DNA from: Neobacillus nitrireducens
GTDB taxonomy: Bacteria; Bacillota; Bacilli; Bacillales; Cytobacillaceae
Assembly (NCBI RefSeq): GCF_030915405.1
Contig: NZ_CP133262.1
Location: 2,914,001-2,978,000, forward strand
DNA length: 64,000 nt
Direction of reading: 5' to 3'
Part shown: piece by piece, positions 41,732 to 51,083 of the stretch
Layout: each line of letters opens with the position of its first letter
How positions within the stretch are numbered: the first letter of the stretch is position 1
Notes under the pieces: model-generated
The model's input: only the letters and a program-made list of their open reading frames with translations
Told to the model about the DNA's origin: nothing
Database searches by the model: none
Translations under genes and position numbers: made by a program

Positions 41732-42808
41732 CTATATGTTTTTCTGTAAGCAGAACCTTTCTGTTAGAGCAGTATGAGCATTTTCAGTGGCGAATTTCAG
41801 CAATTCCTTTTTTTGCCCGCGTTTTGGCATAATTACTTTTATCTTCGGAAAATACTTTGCTAACTCTTTATTGACCGGAATTGGAAGTATAACTTCTTTT
41901 GGGATGACGATACCATCATGTAAATAAAATTGTTTTAGGAAGGTACACAAAGCTTTTTCAGACCTTCCAGAAAACTCGAATATCGACACTTCTCGTCCTG
42001 TTACTTTTCCTTTCCGGACAAAAAATACTTGTACACACATCCAACCTTCTCTGACATCCATACCGACCACATCTCTATCGATAAAATCTTTTGTGAGCAT
42101 TATATTCTTTTCCATTACCACTTTAATCTGGTCAATTTTATTCTGAAGCTCCCTTGCTTTCTCAAAGTTTAACCTTGCTGCCGCAGACTGCCTTTCCCTC
42201 TTTAATTGTTTTTTTATGTCTTTGTAACCATTGTTAAAAAAACGGAGAATTCCATCAATGGATTCCTTATATTCTGCTGTGCTTACTTCTCTTGCACACG
42301 GTCCAATGCATCGACCTAAATGATAATATAAGCAAGCGCGCTTGCACGAAAGCGAACACCTTCGCAGCGGATAAAGATATTCCAGTAATTTTTTCGTTTC
42401 GTTTGCTGCTTGGACATTAGGGTATGGTCCAAAGTACTTTCCACTATCATTTTTCACTTCCCGAGTAATGATAAGGCGCGGATGCCGCTCATTGGTAATT
42501 TTTATATATGGATAGCTTTTATCATCTTTTAGTAAAATGTTATACTTTGGAAGGTTTTCTTTAATTAAATTCATTTCAAGAATAAGTGCTTCCGTATTGC
42601 TGGAGGTAACAATATAATCAAAGTCTTTTATTTCTTTTATAAGGCTTTGAGTTTTTTCATCATGTGAACCAACAAAATAGGAATAGACACGATTTTTTAA
42701 CACCTTTGCCTTTCCCACATAAATAATCCTGCCGCAACTATTTTTCATTAAATAGCATCCTGGCTTTTCAGGGAGAATCTTTAATTTACTTTTAATTGTT
42801 TGGTTCAT
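41732..42808 (-). CDS. short UvrC-like protein (GIY-YIG plus UVR domain, no RNase H-like domain)
   Basis: About 358 residues from the ATG at 42808 (site GGCAGGTGA). The GIY-YIG nuclease domain (KPGCYLMKN, IIYVGKAKVLKNRVYSYF; about 12-95) is intact, followed by the cysteine motif CSLSCKRACLYYHLGRCIGPC (about 150-170), the UVR coiled segment (about 195-235), and the middle domain with VVGMDVREGWMCVQVFFVRK. It stops after NAHTALTER, just where full UvrC (about 590 residues) would enter the RNase H-like and helix-hairpin-helix domains. It could cut only 3' of a lesion, as Cho does. A clean stop and terminator follow, so it may be a real short form. Confidence 0.88.
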   Translation of the reverse strand: MNQTIKSKLKILPEKPGCYLMKNSCGRIIYVGKAKVLKNRVYSYFVGSHDEKTQSLIKEIKDFDYIVTSSNTEALILEMNLIKENLPKYNILLKDDKSYPYIKITNERHPRLIITREVKNDSGKYFGPYPNVQAANETKKLLEYLYPLRRCSLSCKRACLYYHLGRCIGPCAREVSTAEYKESIDGILRFFNNGYKDIKKQLKRERQSAAARLNFEKARELQNKIDQIKVVMEKNIMLTKDFIDRDVVGMDVREGWMCVQVFFVRKGKVTGREVSIFEFSGRSEKALCTFLKQFYLHDGIVIPKEVILPIPVNKELAKYFPKIKVIMPKRGQKKELLKFATENAHTALTERFCLQKNI

Positions 42809-43066
42809 TTCAATCACCTGCCTCCATTGAAATTCGCGCCCACTATTTTTTATTCACGTCTCATACACAAGACTTAAATGTACATACTGACCTCCAACTT
42901 TACTTGGATTCACAATAAAACCTTTAATAAAATGATATACCTTTCCTTTAAATCATTTAATTGATGGACATCAAGTATAGATAATTTTGAAAGTGTTATT
43001 CTCGAATTGTACTTCTAGTAAGTTCAGACTTTATGTCTATTACATTAATGATAGGGAATGAGAGAT

Positions 43067-44359
43067 ATGGAGAAAGAATTTTTGAATAAACTTTATATGA
43101 AGAGTCGGGCTGACAGAATTAAAGGGTTAGCGCTATCAAATGTTATATCTACGGAAGATGCAATACTCTTGAAAGACGATCTGCATTTGCCAGCCGAAGT
43201 TGCAGACCATATGATTGAAAACCAAATTGCCACATATGAATTGCCGCTGGGTGTAGCTGTCAACTTTTTAATTGATCAAAAGGAATATGTTGTACCAATG
43301 GCTGTAGAAGAACCTTCAGTCATTGCAGCAGCCAGCTCCGCAGCCAAAATGATAAATTTAGCGGGCGGCTTTCAAACAACCATCCAAAATCGCACAATGA
43401 TTGGACAGGTAGTCTTAAAGGATATTCCAGATATGATATTTGCTCGAGATATGGTAATAAAACACCAAAAAGACATATTACAAAAAGCAAATGAAGCCCA
43501 TCCCTCCATTGTGAAACGAGGGGGAGGAGCAAAAGAAATTATTATTCGACCCATTGCGGCTGATAAAACTTTTCAGACACCTTCCTTTCTTGTCATCCAT
43601 CTTCACATTGAAACTTTGGAAGCAATGGGAGCGAACATCGTCGATACCATGGTCGAAGCCATTAAACCTTACTTAGAGAAATTAACAAATGGGACAGCCC
43701 TGATGGCGATCCTCTCCAACTATGCAACGGAATGTCTGGCCACAGCAAACTGTCGTATCCCTGTTTGGTCTTTGGGAAAAGGAGAATATACAGGTGAAGA
43801 AGTGCGAAATCGTATCATTGAGGCTTGTCAACTTGCTATTGCTGATCCGTACAGAGCTGTTACCCATAACAAAGGAATTATGAATGGGATTGACTCTGTT
43901 GTGTTGGCAACTGGAAACGATTGGAGGGCAATTGAAGCAGGGGTTCATGCGTTTGCAGCGCGTTCTGGACAATACCGCTCTCTTTCATCTTGGAGTAAAG
44001 CGGAAAACGGGGATTTATTGGGGAGTCTGACTGTTCCCTTACCAATCGGCGCTGTTGGCGGCTCCATAAACTTCCACCCTGCTGCCCAATTGAGTAAACG
44101 AATATTAGGTTACCAAAGCGCAAAAGAATTAGAATCAATTATTGTTTCTGTTGGGCTAGCTCAAAACCTTTCAGCCCTTAAAGCACTTGTTACAGAAGGA
44201 ATCCAAAAAGGACATATGGGTCTTCAGGCAAAATCTCTTGCTATTAGTGCAGGAGCCATAGGAAAAGAAGTCAAGTATGTAGCAGACCATTTAAAACAAA
44301 GAAAAAATATGAACTTAGCCGCAGCAAAAGAAATTTTAAGGCAATTAAAAGAGAAATAA
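43067..44359 (+). CDS. mvaA: hydroxymethylglutaryl-CoA reductase, class II (degradative type)
   Basis: About 430 residues. It interconverts HMG-CoA and mevalonate with NAD(P)H. Class II motifs: catalytic Glu in VEEPSVIAAAS (about 82), Lys in THNKGIMNGID (about 266), Asp in ATGNDWRAIE (about 282) and His in QKGHMGLQAKSLA (about 378). The ATG at 43067 has the site GGGAATGAG; an upstream ATG at 43058 lacks room for one. It faces mvaS across a shared terminator. Most Bacillus species make isoprenoids by the MEP route, so these genes are probably acquired. Confidence 0.94.
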   Translation: MEKEFLNKLYMKSRADRIKGLALSNVISTEDAILLKDDLHLPAEVADHMIENQIATYELPLGVAVNFLIDQKEYVVPMAVEEPSVIAAASSAAKMINLAGGFQTTIQNRTMIGQVVLKDIPDMIFARDMVIKHQKDILQKANEAHPSIVKRGGGAKEIIIRPIAADKTFQTPSFLVIHLHIETLEAMGANIVDTMVEAIKPYLEKLTNGTALMAILSNYATECLATANCRIPVWSLGKGEYTGEEVRNRIIEACQLAIADPYRAVTHNKGIMNGIDSVVLATGNDWRAIEAGVHAFAARSGQYRSLSSWSKAENGDLLGSLTVPLPIGAVGGSINFHPAAQLSKRILGYQSAKELESIIVSVGLAQNLSALKALVTEGIQKGHMGLQAKSLAISAGAIGKEVKYVADHLKQRKNMNLAAAKEILRQLKEK

Positions 44360-44419
44360 CTCCCTGCAATAGTGCGGACGTCTAAACCGGAAAATGGATG
44401 AAAGATTGTTTCCATGTGA

Positions 44420-44466
44420 AAAAGATGTCTTTAGGTTCATCCAATGAACTAAAGACATCTTTTTTT
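44420..44466. terminator. bidirectional terminator between mvaA and mvaS
   Basis: AAAAAGATGTCTTTAG ... CTAAAGACATCTTTTTTT, long perfect stem serving both convergent genes. Confidence 0.93.
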
Positions 44467-45637
44467 AATTTACCTTATTTACATACTCACGTTTATGCTC
44501 ATTAACCCCAGCCAAACAAATGGCTGCAGGATCTTTTTCAATCGGGAACCTTGCACTTGAAACTTCAGCAAGTGAAGTTGCTTGAAATATTTCTTCGTAT
44601 TCAGAAATACTGATTTCTCTACGTTCTGATAATAATTTTGCATGTTGAGCTTTGTATAAAGCTTCCCGATATTGAGGCTGAACGATGCAGGAAAAAAATT
44701 CTCCAACTGCTCCCGATCCATAACTGAACAGACCAATCCTTGATCCTGGTTCGATGTCGGTATTTAATTCTAGTAAGGATAACAAACTCAGGTACAATGA
44801 CCCTGTATAAATATTGCCAACGACCTTGTTATATCTTCTGCTGATTTCAAAGTTTGCCAACAGCCTTGTCTGAACCTCATCCATACCTTCATCAATAACT
44901 GTCCTTAATGCTTTCAAGCCTAACTTCGTATATGGCAAATGGAAACAAAGGGCCTCAAAATCTTTTAGTTCCAATCCAGTCCTGTCCTTATATTGCTTCC
45001 AAACATTTTGGAAAAAGGCAATGTATAGTTCAACAGAATACTTTCCTTGGACAAAAGCCGTATCAGAGTATAGTGGGCGCCAAAAATCCATAACATCTTC
45101 TGTATGATAAACACTTGGACCTTCAATAGTCAAAATCCTTGGATTAATACTCATGACAATCGCCACCGCGCCGGCTCCTTGGGTGGCTTCTCCAGGTGAA
45201 TTCAAGCCATATCTTGATATATCCGATCCAAGAACTAAGACCTTACTTTCAGGATTTAATGCGATATGCCCTTTTGCTATTTGGACAGCAGCTGTAGCAC
45301 CATAGCAGGCTTCTTTTACCTCAATAGAGCGTGCATTGGGGTTTAATCCTAATAAATGATGAACATAAATTGCGGCTGCCTTAGAAAAATCAATTCCCGA
45401 TTCTGTAGCAAATATGACAAAATCAATTTTTCCCTTGTCGTCTTCATCTAAAATTTCTAATGCAGCGTTAGCCGCCAAAGTAACAGTATCCTGTGTAATC
45501 GGAGGAACAGCCATCTTCTCCTGACCAATCCCAATGGTGAGCTTTTCTGGTTTTACATTTCTTGCAAGAGCCAGTTTATTCATATCGATATACAGATGTG
45601 GCGTATAAAAACCAATCTTGTCAATTCCTATTTTCAC
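44465..45637 (-). CDS. mvaS: hydroxymethylglutaryl-CoA synthase
   Basis: Cytosolic thiolase-fold enzyme of 390 residues that condenses acetyl-CoA with acetoacetyl-CoA. Catalytic Glu79 (FATESGIDFSKA), Cys111 (KEACYGATAAVQ) and His near 233 (LCFHLPYTKLG) are all present. The N-terminus MKIGIDKIGFYTPHLYIDM is typical for bacterial MvaS. The start is GTG with the site AAGGTG. Transcribed towards mvaA. The kinases and decarboxylase of the mevalonate path are not in the window. Confidence 0.95.
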   Translation of the reverse strand: MKIGIDKIGFYTPHLYIDMNKLALARNVKPEKLTIGIGQEKMAVPPITQDTVTLAANAALEILDEDDKGKIDFVIFATESGIDFSKAAAIYVHHLLGLNPNARSIEVKEACYGATAAVQIAKGHIALNPESKVLVLGSDISRYGLNSPGEATQGAGAVAIVMSINPRILTIEGPSVYHTEDVMDFWRPLYSDTAFVQGKYSVELYIAFFQNVWKQYKDRTGLELKDFEALCFHLPYTKLGLKALRTVIDEGMDEVQTRLLANFEISRRYNKVVGNIYTGSLYLSLLSLLELNTDIEPGSRIGLFSYGSGAVGEFFSCIVQPQYREALYKAQHAKLLSERREISISEYEEIFQATSLAEVSSARFPIEKDPAAICLAGVNEHKREYVNKVN

Positions 45638-45759
45638 AATGATTCACACCTTTTTTTATGTCATTTTTAAAGGGCATAGGACCTTTTTCTGATTTCTCCA
45701 TTTGATTGGTAGAGCCTTTTAAAGAGAAAACTCTGTTAAACTTGGATGTTGATTTAAGC

Positions 45760-45840
45760 TTCGGGCGCTCACTTTTTGCGGGGAGGTCCTGGATCCTCCT
45801 CGGCGCTTAGAGATAAGCGGGGTTCATCTCGTTTCCCTCC
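45760..45840. repeat. Bacillaceae-type GC-rich intergenic repeat
   Basis: CGCTCACTTTTTGCGGGGAGG ... CCTCCTCGGCGCTTAG ... GCGGGGTTCATCTCG resembles the widespread CGCGGGGAGGCnnnGAGCCTCCTCGGCGCTT repeats of Bacillus genomes (from memory). No gene lies in 45641-45960. Confidence 0.55.
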
Positions 45841-45972
45841 TTCTCATTCATGCTCTTATCTTAATACTGATCTCTTTTTCAAAAATTGATGACAATCAAA
45901 ATTCATCTCTTATTAAAAAATTTCTTCGATTCACTGAGTTATTTTCATAGTTTAGTTCAAATTTATTAAACT

Positions 45973-46069
45973 CTTTGGTTGTGTTCTTTAAACGTCCGTC
46001 ATCTAAAAAGTCTTGATACGCAAATTTTGGCAACAAAAAACCACTCCCCGTTGATAGGAAGTGGTTTTA
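45973..46069 (-). mobile_element. integration scar F: hairpin and integrase 5' remnant
   Basis: Hairpin AAAACCACTTCC / GGAGTGGTTTT-like (46069-46035), then TTG CCA AAA TTT with codons reading LPKFAYQDFLDDGRLKNTTK, clearly related to the integrase start at 27300. The frame decays after about 20 codons. The hairpin may now serve as the sdaC terminator. Confidence 0.68.
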
Positions 46070-46081
46070 CCTTTGTTATTA

Positions 46082-47395
46082 TTAGAAGAATGATTTAATA
46101 CTTGCTAAAATTGTAAGAATACCGATGATAATAACAAAGATATTGCTGAATTTGCCTCTGTACTTAGCTAATACAGGAACTTTACGGATAGCATACATTG
46201 GTAATACACAAAGGATTGCTGCAACTAGCGGACCGCTCAAGCTATCAATTAGTCCAAGGATACTTGGGTTTGCATACGCAACATACCAGCATGATAATAC
46301 TACAAAGATAAGAATTGATGTCTTAACTGTCTTTTCTTTGATGTTCTTTCCACGTGCTCTGCCGGCCTCAAGAATCATGTCACGCATAACCTCATACGCT
46401 CCAACATAGTGTCCAAGGAAAGACTTTGTTATTGCTACAAATGCGATGATAGGAGCTGCAATTGTAATTAGCTGTGAGTTTTGCACATTCGCAAGATATG
46501 ACAGAATAGATAGATTTTGTTCTTTTGCCATAACTAAATCTTTTGGAGTTAAGCTCAAGACACTGCTCCAAACGAAGAACATAACTACTGCGAAGGTCAT
46601 AATATAAGTAACCTTCTGGATTTGCGCGCTCTTTGCGTCAACAGCTTCGATACCATAAGTTGCTCTCTGTTTGATAACAAATTGCGAAATGATAGGAGAA
46701 TGATTAAATGAGAATACGATAATTGGTAGAACCATCAATATCGTTCCTAAAATTCCAGTTCCAGTTGATACAGTTGAAACACTTGAGAAACTAAGCATCG
46801 ACGTATTCCACTGTGGAATTAACGATACTGCAATAAAAAGTAGAGAAACGATAAACGGATATACAAGCATACTCATAAATTTCACCGTAATATCTTGTCC
46901 AAAATTTAAAATCGCGATTAGACCAAGTATTAACACAAGTGATAAGATCGCCCTTGGAGGCTCTGCCATGCCCAATTGATGCACCATAAAACTACTAGCT
47001 GTATTGGTAAGAGCTACTGAATACATCAACACAATCGTATAGATGGAAACAAAAAATACGATATTAAAAGTGATACTTGCCTTTTTCCCGAAATAATCTC
47101 TTATCGTACCTGTAATCCCATCTTCAGCGGAGTTAGAAGCATAGATCATTTTAGCAAGTGCTCGATGTGAGTAGTACATGATTGGTAATGAAAGTAAAGT
47201 AATTAATAGTAATGAAAGTAAACCGCCTGCCCCGGCATTAATCGGTAAAAAGAGTACCCCTGCTCCAATTGCTGTTGCAAAAAGGCTCAAAGCCCATGTG
47301 GTATCTTGTTTATGCCATTTTTTCGGATCTGGATACTGTTTTTGTTCAGGTTGTTGATATTCATAATCTAATTGTCTAGCGGTATTCCCATGCAT
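46082..47395 (-). CDS. sdaC: serine/threonine:H+ symporter (HAAAP family)
   Basis: Inner-membrane transporter of 437 residues with eleven predicted helices. The segment DTTWALSLFATAIGAGVLFLP (about 31-51) and SFNHSPIISQFV are conserved in SdaC/TdcC-type carriers. Strong site AGGAGG. It follows sdaAA by about 100 bp on the same strand, so uptake and deamination of serine are one unit. Confidence 0.92.
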   Translation of the reverse strand: MHGNTARQLDYEYQQPEQKQYPDPKKWHKQDTTWALSLFATAIGAGVLFLPINAGAGGLLSLLLITLLSLPIMYYSHRALAKMIYASNSAEDGITGTIRDYFGKKASITFNIVFFVSIYTIVLMYSVALTNTASSFMVHQLGMAEPPRAILSLVLILGLIAILNFGQDITVKFMSMLVYPFIVSLLFIAVSLIPQWNTSMLSFSSVSTVSTGTGILGTILMVLPIIVFSFNHSPIISQFVIKQRATYGIEAVDAKSAQIQKVTYIMTFAVVMFFVWSSVLSLTPKDLVMAKEQNLSILSYLANVQNSQLITIAAPIIAFVAITKSFLGHYVGAYEVMRDMILEAGRARGKNIKEKTVKTSILIFVVLSCWYVAYANPSILGLIDSLSGPLVAAILCVLPMYAIRKVPVLAKYRGKFSNIFVIIIGILTILASIKSFF

Positions 47396-47493
47396 AATAT
47401 AGTCCTCCTCGTAATATCTTATATTTTTTATTTTAAAAATAACTTACTACCCTTTAAAAATTTGCTCAACATTTCACAAATTGTCCACAAACG

Positions 47494-48384
47494 TTACCTC
47501 GGTATATGTTTGTCGCCGAAGATTCTACTTTTAATCGCAATTCCTGTCGGTGTTGCAGCAACTCCACCAAGACCTGTTTCTCTTAATTCACGAGGCATTT
47601 GCCTTCCAACTCTATACATCGCTTCAATGACTTCATCGGCATTGATTACATTTGTTACATCTGCTAATGCAATATCCGCTGCGACTAAAGCATTGGCTGT
47701 TCCGATGGCATTTCTTTTTACACAAGGTATTTCGACTAAACCAGCAACAGGGTCACAAACAAGACCTAGTAAATTTTGCAATGCTGTTGAGAATGCTTCA
47801 GAAGATTGCTGCGGTGTTCCTCCTGCCGCTTCTACCGCTGCAGCTGCTGCCATAGCTGACGCACTTCCTACTTCAGCCTGACATCCACCGAAAGCTCCGG
47901 CTATACAAGCATTATTTGCAACAACCATCCCAAACAAAGCGGATGTGAAAAGAAAATGAATCATATCTTCACGACTTAGGTTGAGTGTATCTTTAATACC
48001 AAATAGTACGCCCGGAATCGTCCCGCTTGCACCTGCTGTTGGAGTCGCACAAATTGCCCCTAACGAAGCATTCACTTCATTCACCCCAATGGAGCTTTGG
48101 ACTCCGTATACCATCAAATCCCCAGAAAGTGTTTTCCCTTTTGATCGATAGTTCATTATCTTTACTGCATCTCCACCAGTTAAACCAGTTGGTGAAAATA
48201 CACCGTCGCCTTCAATGCTTCTATTAATGGAGTTTTCCATTGTCGTTAAATTCTTTTCCATTTTGCTCCAAACCTCTTCGTAAGAAGCTTTGGTTATTCC
48301 CATTTCCTGTTCAATCATTAATTCATAAAGGGGCATTTGTCTCTTATTTGCTGCTTCGACAATTTCCTTTATTGATGTGTACAT
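47494..48384 (-). CDS. sdaAA: L-serine dehydratase, iron-sulfur-dependent, alpha subunit
   Basis: 296 residues. Converts L-serine to pyruvate and ammonia with a 4Fe-4S cluster. Cysteines in ICATPTAGASGTIPG, GAFGGCQAEVGSA, LVCDPVAGLVEIPC are the expected cluster and active-site residues. It pairs with the beta subunit 19 bp upstream. Length matches the two-subunit Bacillus/Clostridium enzyme. Confidence 0.95.
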   Translation of the reverse strand: MYTSIKEIVEAANKRQMPLYELMIEQEMGITKASYEEVWSKMEKNLTTMENSINRSIEGDGVFSPTGLTGGDAVKIMNYRSKGKTLSGDLMVYGVQSSIGVNEVNASLGAICATPTAGASGTIPGVLFGIKDTLNLSREDMIHFLFTSALFGMVVANNACIAGAFGGCQAEVGSASAMAAAAAVEAAGGTPQQSSEAFSTALQNLLGLVCDPVAGLVEIPCVKRNAIGTANALVAADIALADVTNVINADEVIEAMYRVGRQMPRELRETGLGGVAATPTGIAIKSRIFGDKHIPR

Positions 48385-48403
48385 ATCTTATTCACCCCTG
48401 TTA

Positions 48404-49105
48404 TTAATAGAGAATCATAATATTTGCTAGGTTGTTTAAGCTTTCTAGTTCTTTCTGGATATTTTTTGACAATAACATTTCTAAAGCAAACGCATGTAAA
48501 TACTTCTTACTTCCTTCTAAATGATAATAGTTGTTTACTTCTACTTCATATTTTTTAAGAATTCTGCGTAACATGAATTCAATATCCGTATCTTCAGAAA
48601 TGGCGATAACAATTGGCAGTGGCCCATTTAGTTTTAATTGAAAACCATCTACCTCAATCTCTTTCACTTCAATTAATCCGCCGCCGATCGAAATTCCGAG
48701 TGTTCGAATACTTCGACTATCATCTTCCAAATAAACATCTGCTGTATTTGGGTGACCTGCTGGACTTTCCCCTGGAATTTCAATAAAAGTAATATCCATG
48801 CCTTTGGCTTCTGCTATATGAATCGCATCTGGTACCCTACTGTCATCTGGAGCAAACCCTAATATTCCCCCAATAATGGCAAAGTCTGTTCCATGTCCTT
48901 TATGAGTTTCCGCGAAGGACTCGTAGTACTTGACGACAACCTTCTTCGGGAAACCTTGAAATATCTTATTTGCTACAGCCCCAATTGCTAAAGCTCCTGC
49001 TGTATGTGAACTGGAAGGACCAATCATAACCGGACCCATCACATCAAAGCAACTTTTGTACTTAACTGCCTTTTTTTCTTTAATAGGCGCCAACCCAATA
49101 CTCAT
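48404..49105 (-). CDS. sdaAB: L-serine dehydratase, iron-sulfur-dependent, beta subunit
   Basis: 233 residues. Contains the family start CFDVMGPVMIGPSSSHTAGA, then GHGTDFAIIGGILGF and the HPNTADV loop. The C-terminal part has an ACT-like pattern (GPLPIVIAISEDTDIEFMLRRI), which in the family binds serine. The site AAGGAGG precedes the ATG. First gene of sdaAB-sdaAA-sdaC, divergent from the YheO-like regulator. Confidence 0.94.
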   Translation of the reverse strand: MSIGLAPIKEKKAVKYKSCFDVMGPVMIGPSSSHTAGALAIGAVANKIFQGFPKKVVVKYYESFAETHKGHGTDFAIIGGILGFAPDDSRVPDAIHIAEAKGMDITFIEIPGESPAGHPNTADVYLEDDSRSIRTLGISIGGGLIEVKEIEVDGFQLKLNGPLPIVIAISEDTDIEFMLRRILKKYEVEVNNYYHLEGSKKYLHAFALEMLLSKNIQKELESLNNLANIMILY

Positions 49106-49595
49106 AAAAGTACCTCCTTAAATTTGGCCCAAATGGAGTTTCATACAGTGCTTTTAGCCATTCGGACTCTAGCAGACATTAGAATGAAGATGTTAGAAAA
49201 CGCTTCCAGATTACTGCAAAAAAATTTATTTTTATATAAAACTATTGCCTTGTTAATAGAAATAATTTATTACAGTAATTATTTTTTATTACCACATGCA
49301 AAAATATATCATGCCTTCAAACCTATGTCAATATAATAATAATAATAATCTATTATTATAAAAAAAAAATATTATATAACCTTGGAATATTTCAAAAGTT
49401 TGATATAATCTAATTGAACTTAAAAAAAATAGGGATAATTATACGAATTTTCCTCCACTATCCATTATCTTGTTAATAATCTGAATCAAGCTTCACTAAG
49501 AGAACAGTATAATTAAAACGCTTTCAATTAAAATTTATATAATAGCAAAAGAACTCTTGTTTATTGGAAAAGGACTATCTAAGGAGGGGTATTAA
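49106..49595. promoter_or_regulatory. sdaAB / regulator divergent intergenic region
   Basis: 490 bp, very AT-rich (run of ATA repeats near 49335). A cre-like TTGAAAGCGTTTTAA (minus strand, 49516-49530) lies 66 bp before the regulator start. No gene is seen here. Confidence 0.5.
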
Positions 49596-50270
49596 TTGGA
49601 GAAAGAGTTATTTCGGCACTATCAAAATATCATGAATTACTTCGGAGCAATTTTAGGATCTAATTATGAATTTGTTTTACATGTCTTAATACCTGAGGGT
49701 GGTTCTCAGATTGGTCACATCGTCAATGGAGAATTAAGCGGCAGGACATTGAATGGGTCGTTAACAGATTACGCCAAAAAGCTAATCAGTGAAAAAGTCT
49801 ATTTAGAGAAGGATTTCGTTACAGATTATGTTGGAGAAGGACCACGAGGAAAAAAGTTTCGTTCTTCTACTCTGTTTATAAAAGATTCTAAAGGTGTATT
49901 ACAGGGTCTGTTATGTATAAATTTCGATGCAGACGTCTACCGCAAAGTCGCAAAAGACGTGTTAAAGTTAGTTAATCTAAGCCTTGATATTGAACATATC
50001 GAGATGAAAACCGAACAAGAGCAGCCAGTTGAACGACTTCACGATAATGTTAGTAATATCATTTATACTGTAATCGATAAAGATATCCTAGAATCTGGTG
50101 CCCAATTATCACCAGATCAAAAGAAACTGGCGATAGCCAAATTAAAAGAATATGGGGTATTTGATATTAAAGGTACCATAAATGAAGTTTCTGATATAAT
50201 GGGAATGTCTGAATCAAGTGTTTATCGTTACCTTCAGATGGTATCACGAGATTATTCAATGCAAAAATAA
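49596..50270 (+). CDS. YheO-like PAS/HTH transcriptional regulator
   Basis: 224 residues. N-terminal YheO-type PAS domain (MNYFGAILGSNYEFVLHVL, then KSSTLFIKDSKGVLQGLLCINFD-like text) and a C-terminal helix-turn-helix (about 175-215: KLKEYGVFDIKGTINEVSDI, MSESSVYRYLQ). Start TTG with the site AGGAGGGG. In the family (for example DauR) such proteins control amino-acid catabolic genes. Divergent from sdaAB, so it probably senses serine or a product and controls the sda genes. Confidence 0.88.
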   Translation: MEKELFRHYQNIMNYFGAILGSNYEFVLHVLIPEGGSQIGHIVNGELSGRTLNGSLTDYAKKLISEKVYLEKDFVTDYVGEGPRGKKFRSSTLFIKDSKGVLQGLLCINFDADVYRKVAKDVLKLVNLSLDIEHIEMKTEQEQPVERLHDNVSNIIYTVIDKDILESGAQLSPDQKKLAIAKLKEYGVFDIKGTINEVSDIMGMSESSVYRYLQMVSRDYSMQK

Positions 50271-50315
50271 CCAAAGTATAATATTTCAGTTCGAGTGATA
50301 TTAGATACAGGTTTT

Positions 50316-50400
50316 ATAAGGAATATAGTTTAACAACGTAAAAACCACTCCCTAAATTTTATAGGAAGTGGTTTTTGCTATTGAAATAATTTTTTTACAT
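50316..50400 (-). mobile_element. integration scar H: hairpin with integrase-start trace
   Basis: Hairpin AAAAACCACTTCC / GGGAGTGGTTTTT (50377-50339), nearly identical to that at 59.7 kb. On its far side TTGTTAAACTATATT resembles the integrase start of scar G. Other arm ends in TTACATCACTACC, like TTACATGACTACT at scar G. It may now end transcription of the YheO-like gene. Confidence 0.6.
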
Positions 50401-50407
50401 CACTACC

Positions 50408-50979
50408 GATGTTCGGACACGATTCCCTTTAAAACTATGATAGCTGTCCGAAGTCGACCAATGTTCGGACATGATTCCCTTTGAAACTACGTTAGCTGTC
50501 CGAAGTCGACCGATGTTCGGACACGATTCCCTTTAAAACTATGATAGCTGTCCGAAGTCGATCGATGTTCGGGCACGATTGCCTTTGAAACTATGAAAGC
50601 TTTCCGAAGATGACCGATGTTCGGACACGATTCCCTTTGAAACTATGAAAGCTTTCCGAAGTCGACTGATGTTCGGACACGATTCCCTTTGAAACTACGA
50701 AAGCTGTCCAAAGATGACCGATGTTCGGACATGATTGCCTTTGAAATCACGATAGCTGTCCGAAGATGACCGATGTTCGGACATGATTGCCTTTGAAACT
50801 ACGATAGCTGGCCGAAGTCGACCAATATTCGGACACGATTCCCTTTGAATCTACGAAAGCAGTCCGAAGTCGACCAATATTCGGACACGATTGCCTTTGA
50901 ATCTACGATAGCTGTCCAAAGATGACCGATGTTCGGACACGTTTCCCTTTGAATCTACGAAAGCTTTCCGAATAGGCCA
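50408..50979. repeat. eleven tandem copies of a 52-bp unit with internal dyad
   Basis: Units begin GATGTTCGGACACGATTCCC and end AGTCGACC. In each, TTCGGACA is mirrored 25 bases later by TGTCCGAA, so every unit can fold as a hairpin. Units differ by a few substitutions and contain no unique spacers. The period 52 is not a multiple of three, so it is not a coding repeat. Located between the YheO-like gene with its hairpin and a small ORF. Confidence 0.9.
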
Positions 50980-51083
50980 CGAATCGAACACAGCAACAAA
51001 GTTTACGAACAGAGCATATTTTTTTCAAAAAGTAAGTTTCCTATAACATCTCACACTTTGCGCCATACACATACAATTAGGGT

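Noticed and set aside
50408..50979. CRISPR array
   Set aside because: Units follow one another without unique spacers, the repeat is 52 bp with drift in every unit, and no cas genes are near. It is a tandem repeat.
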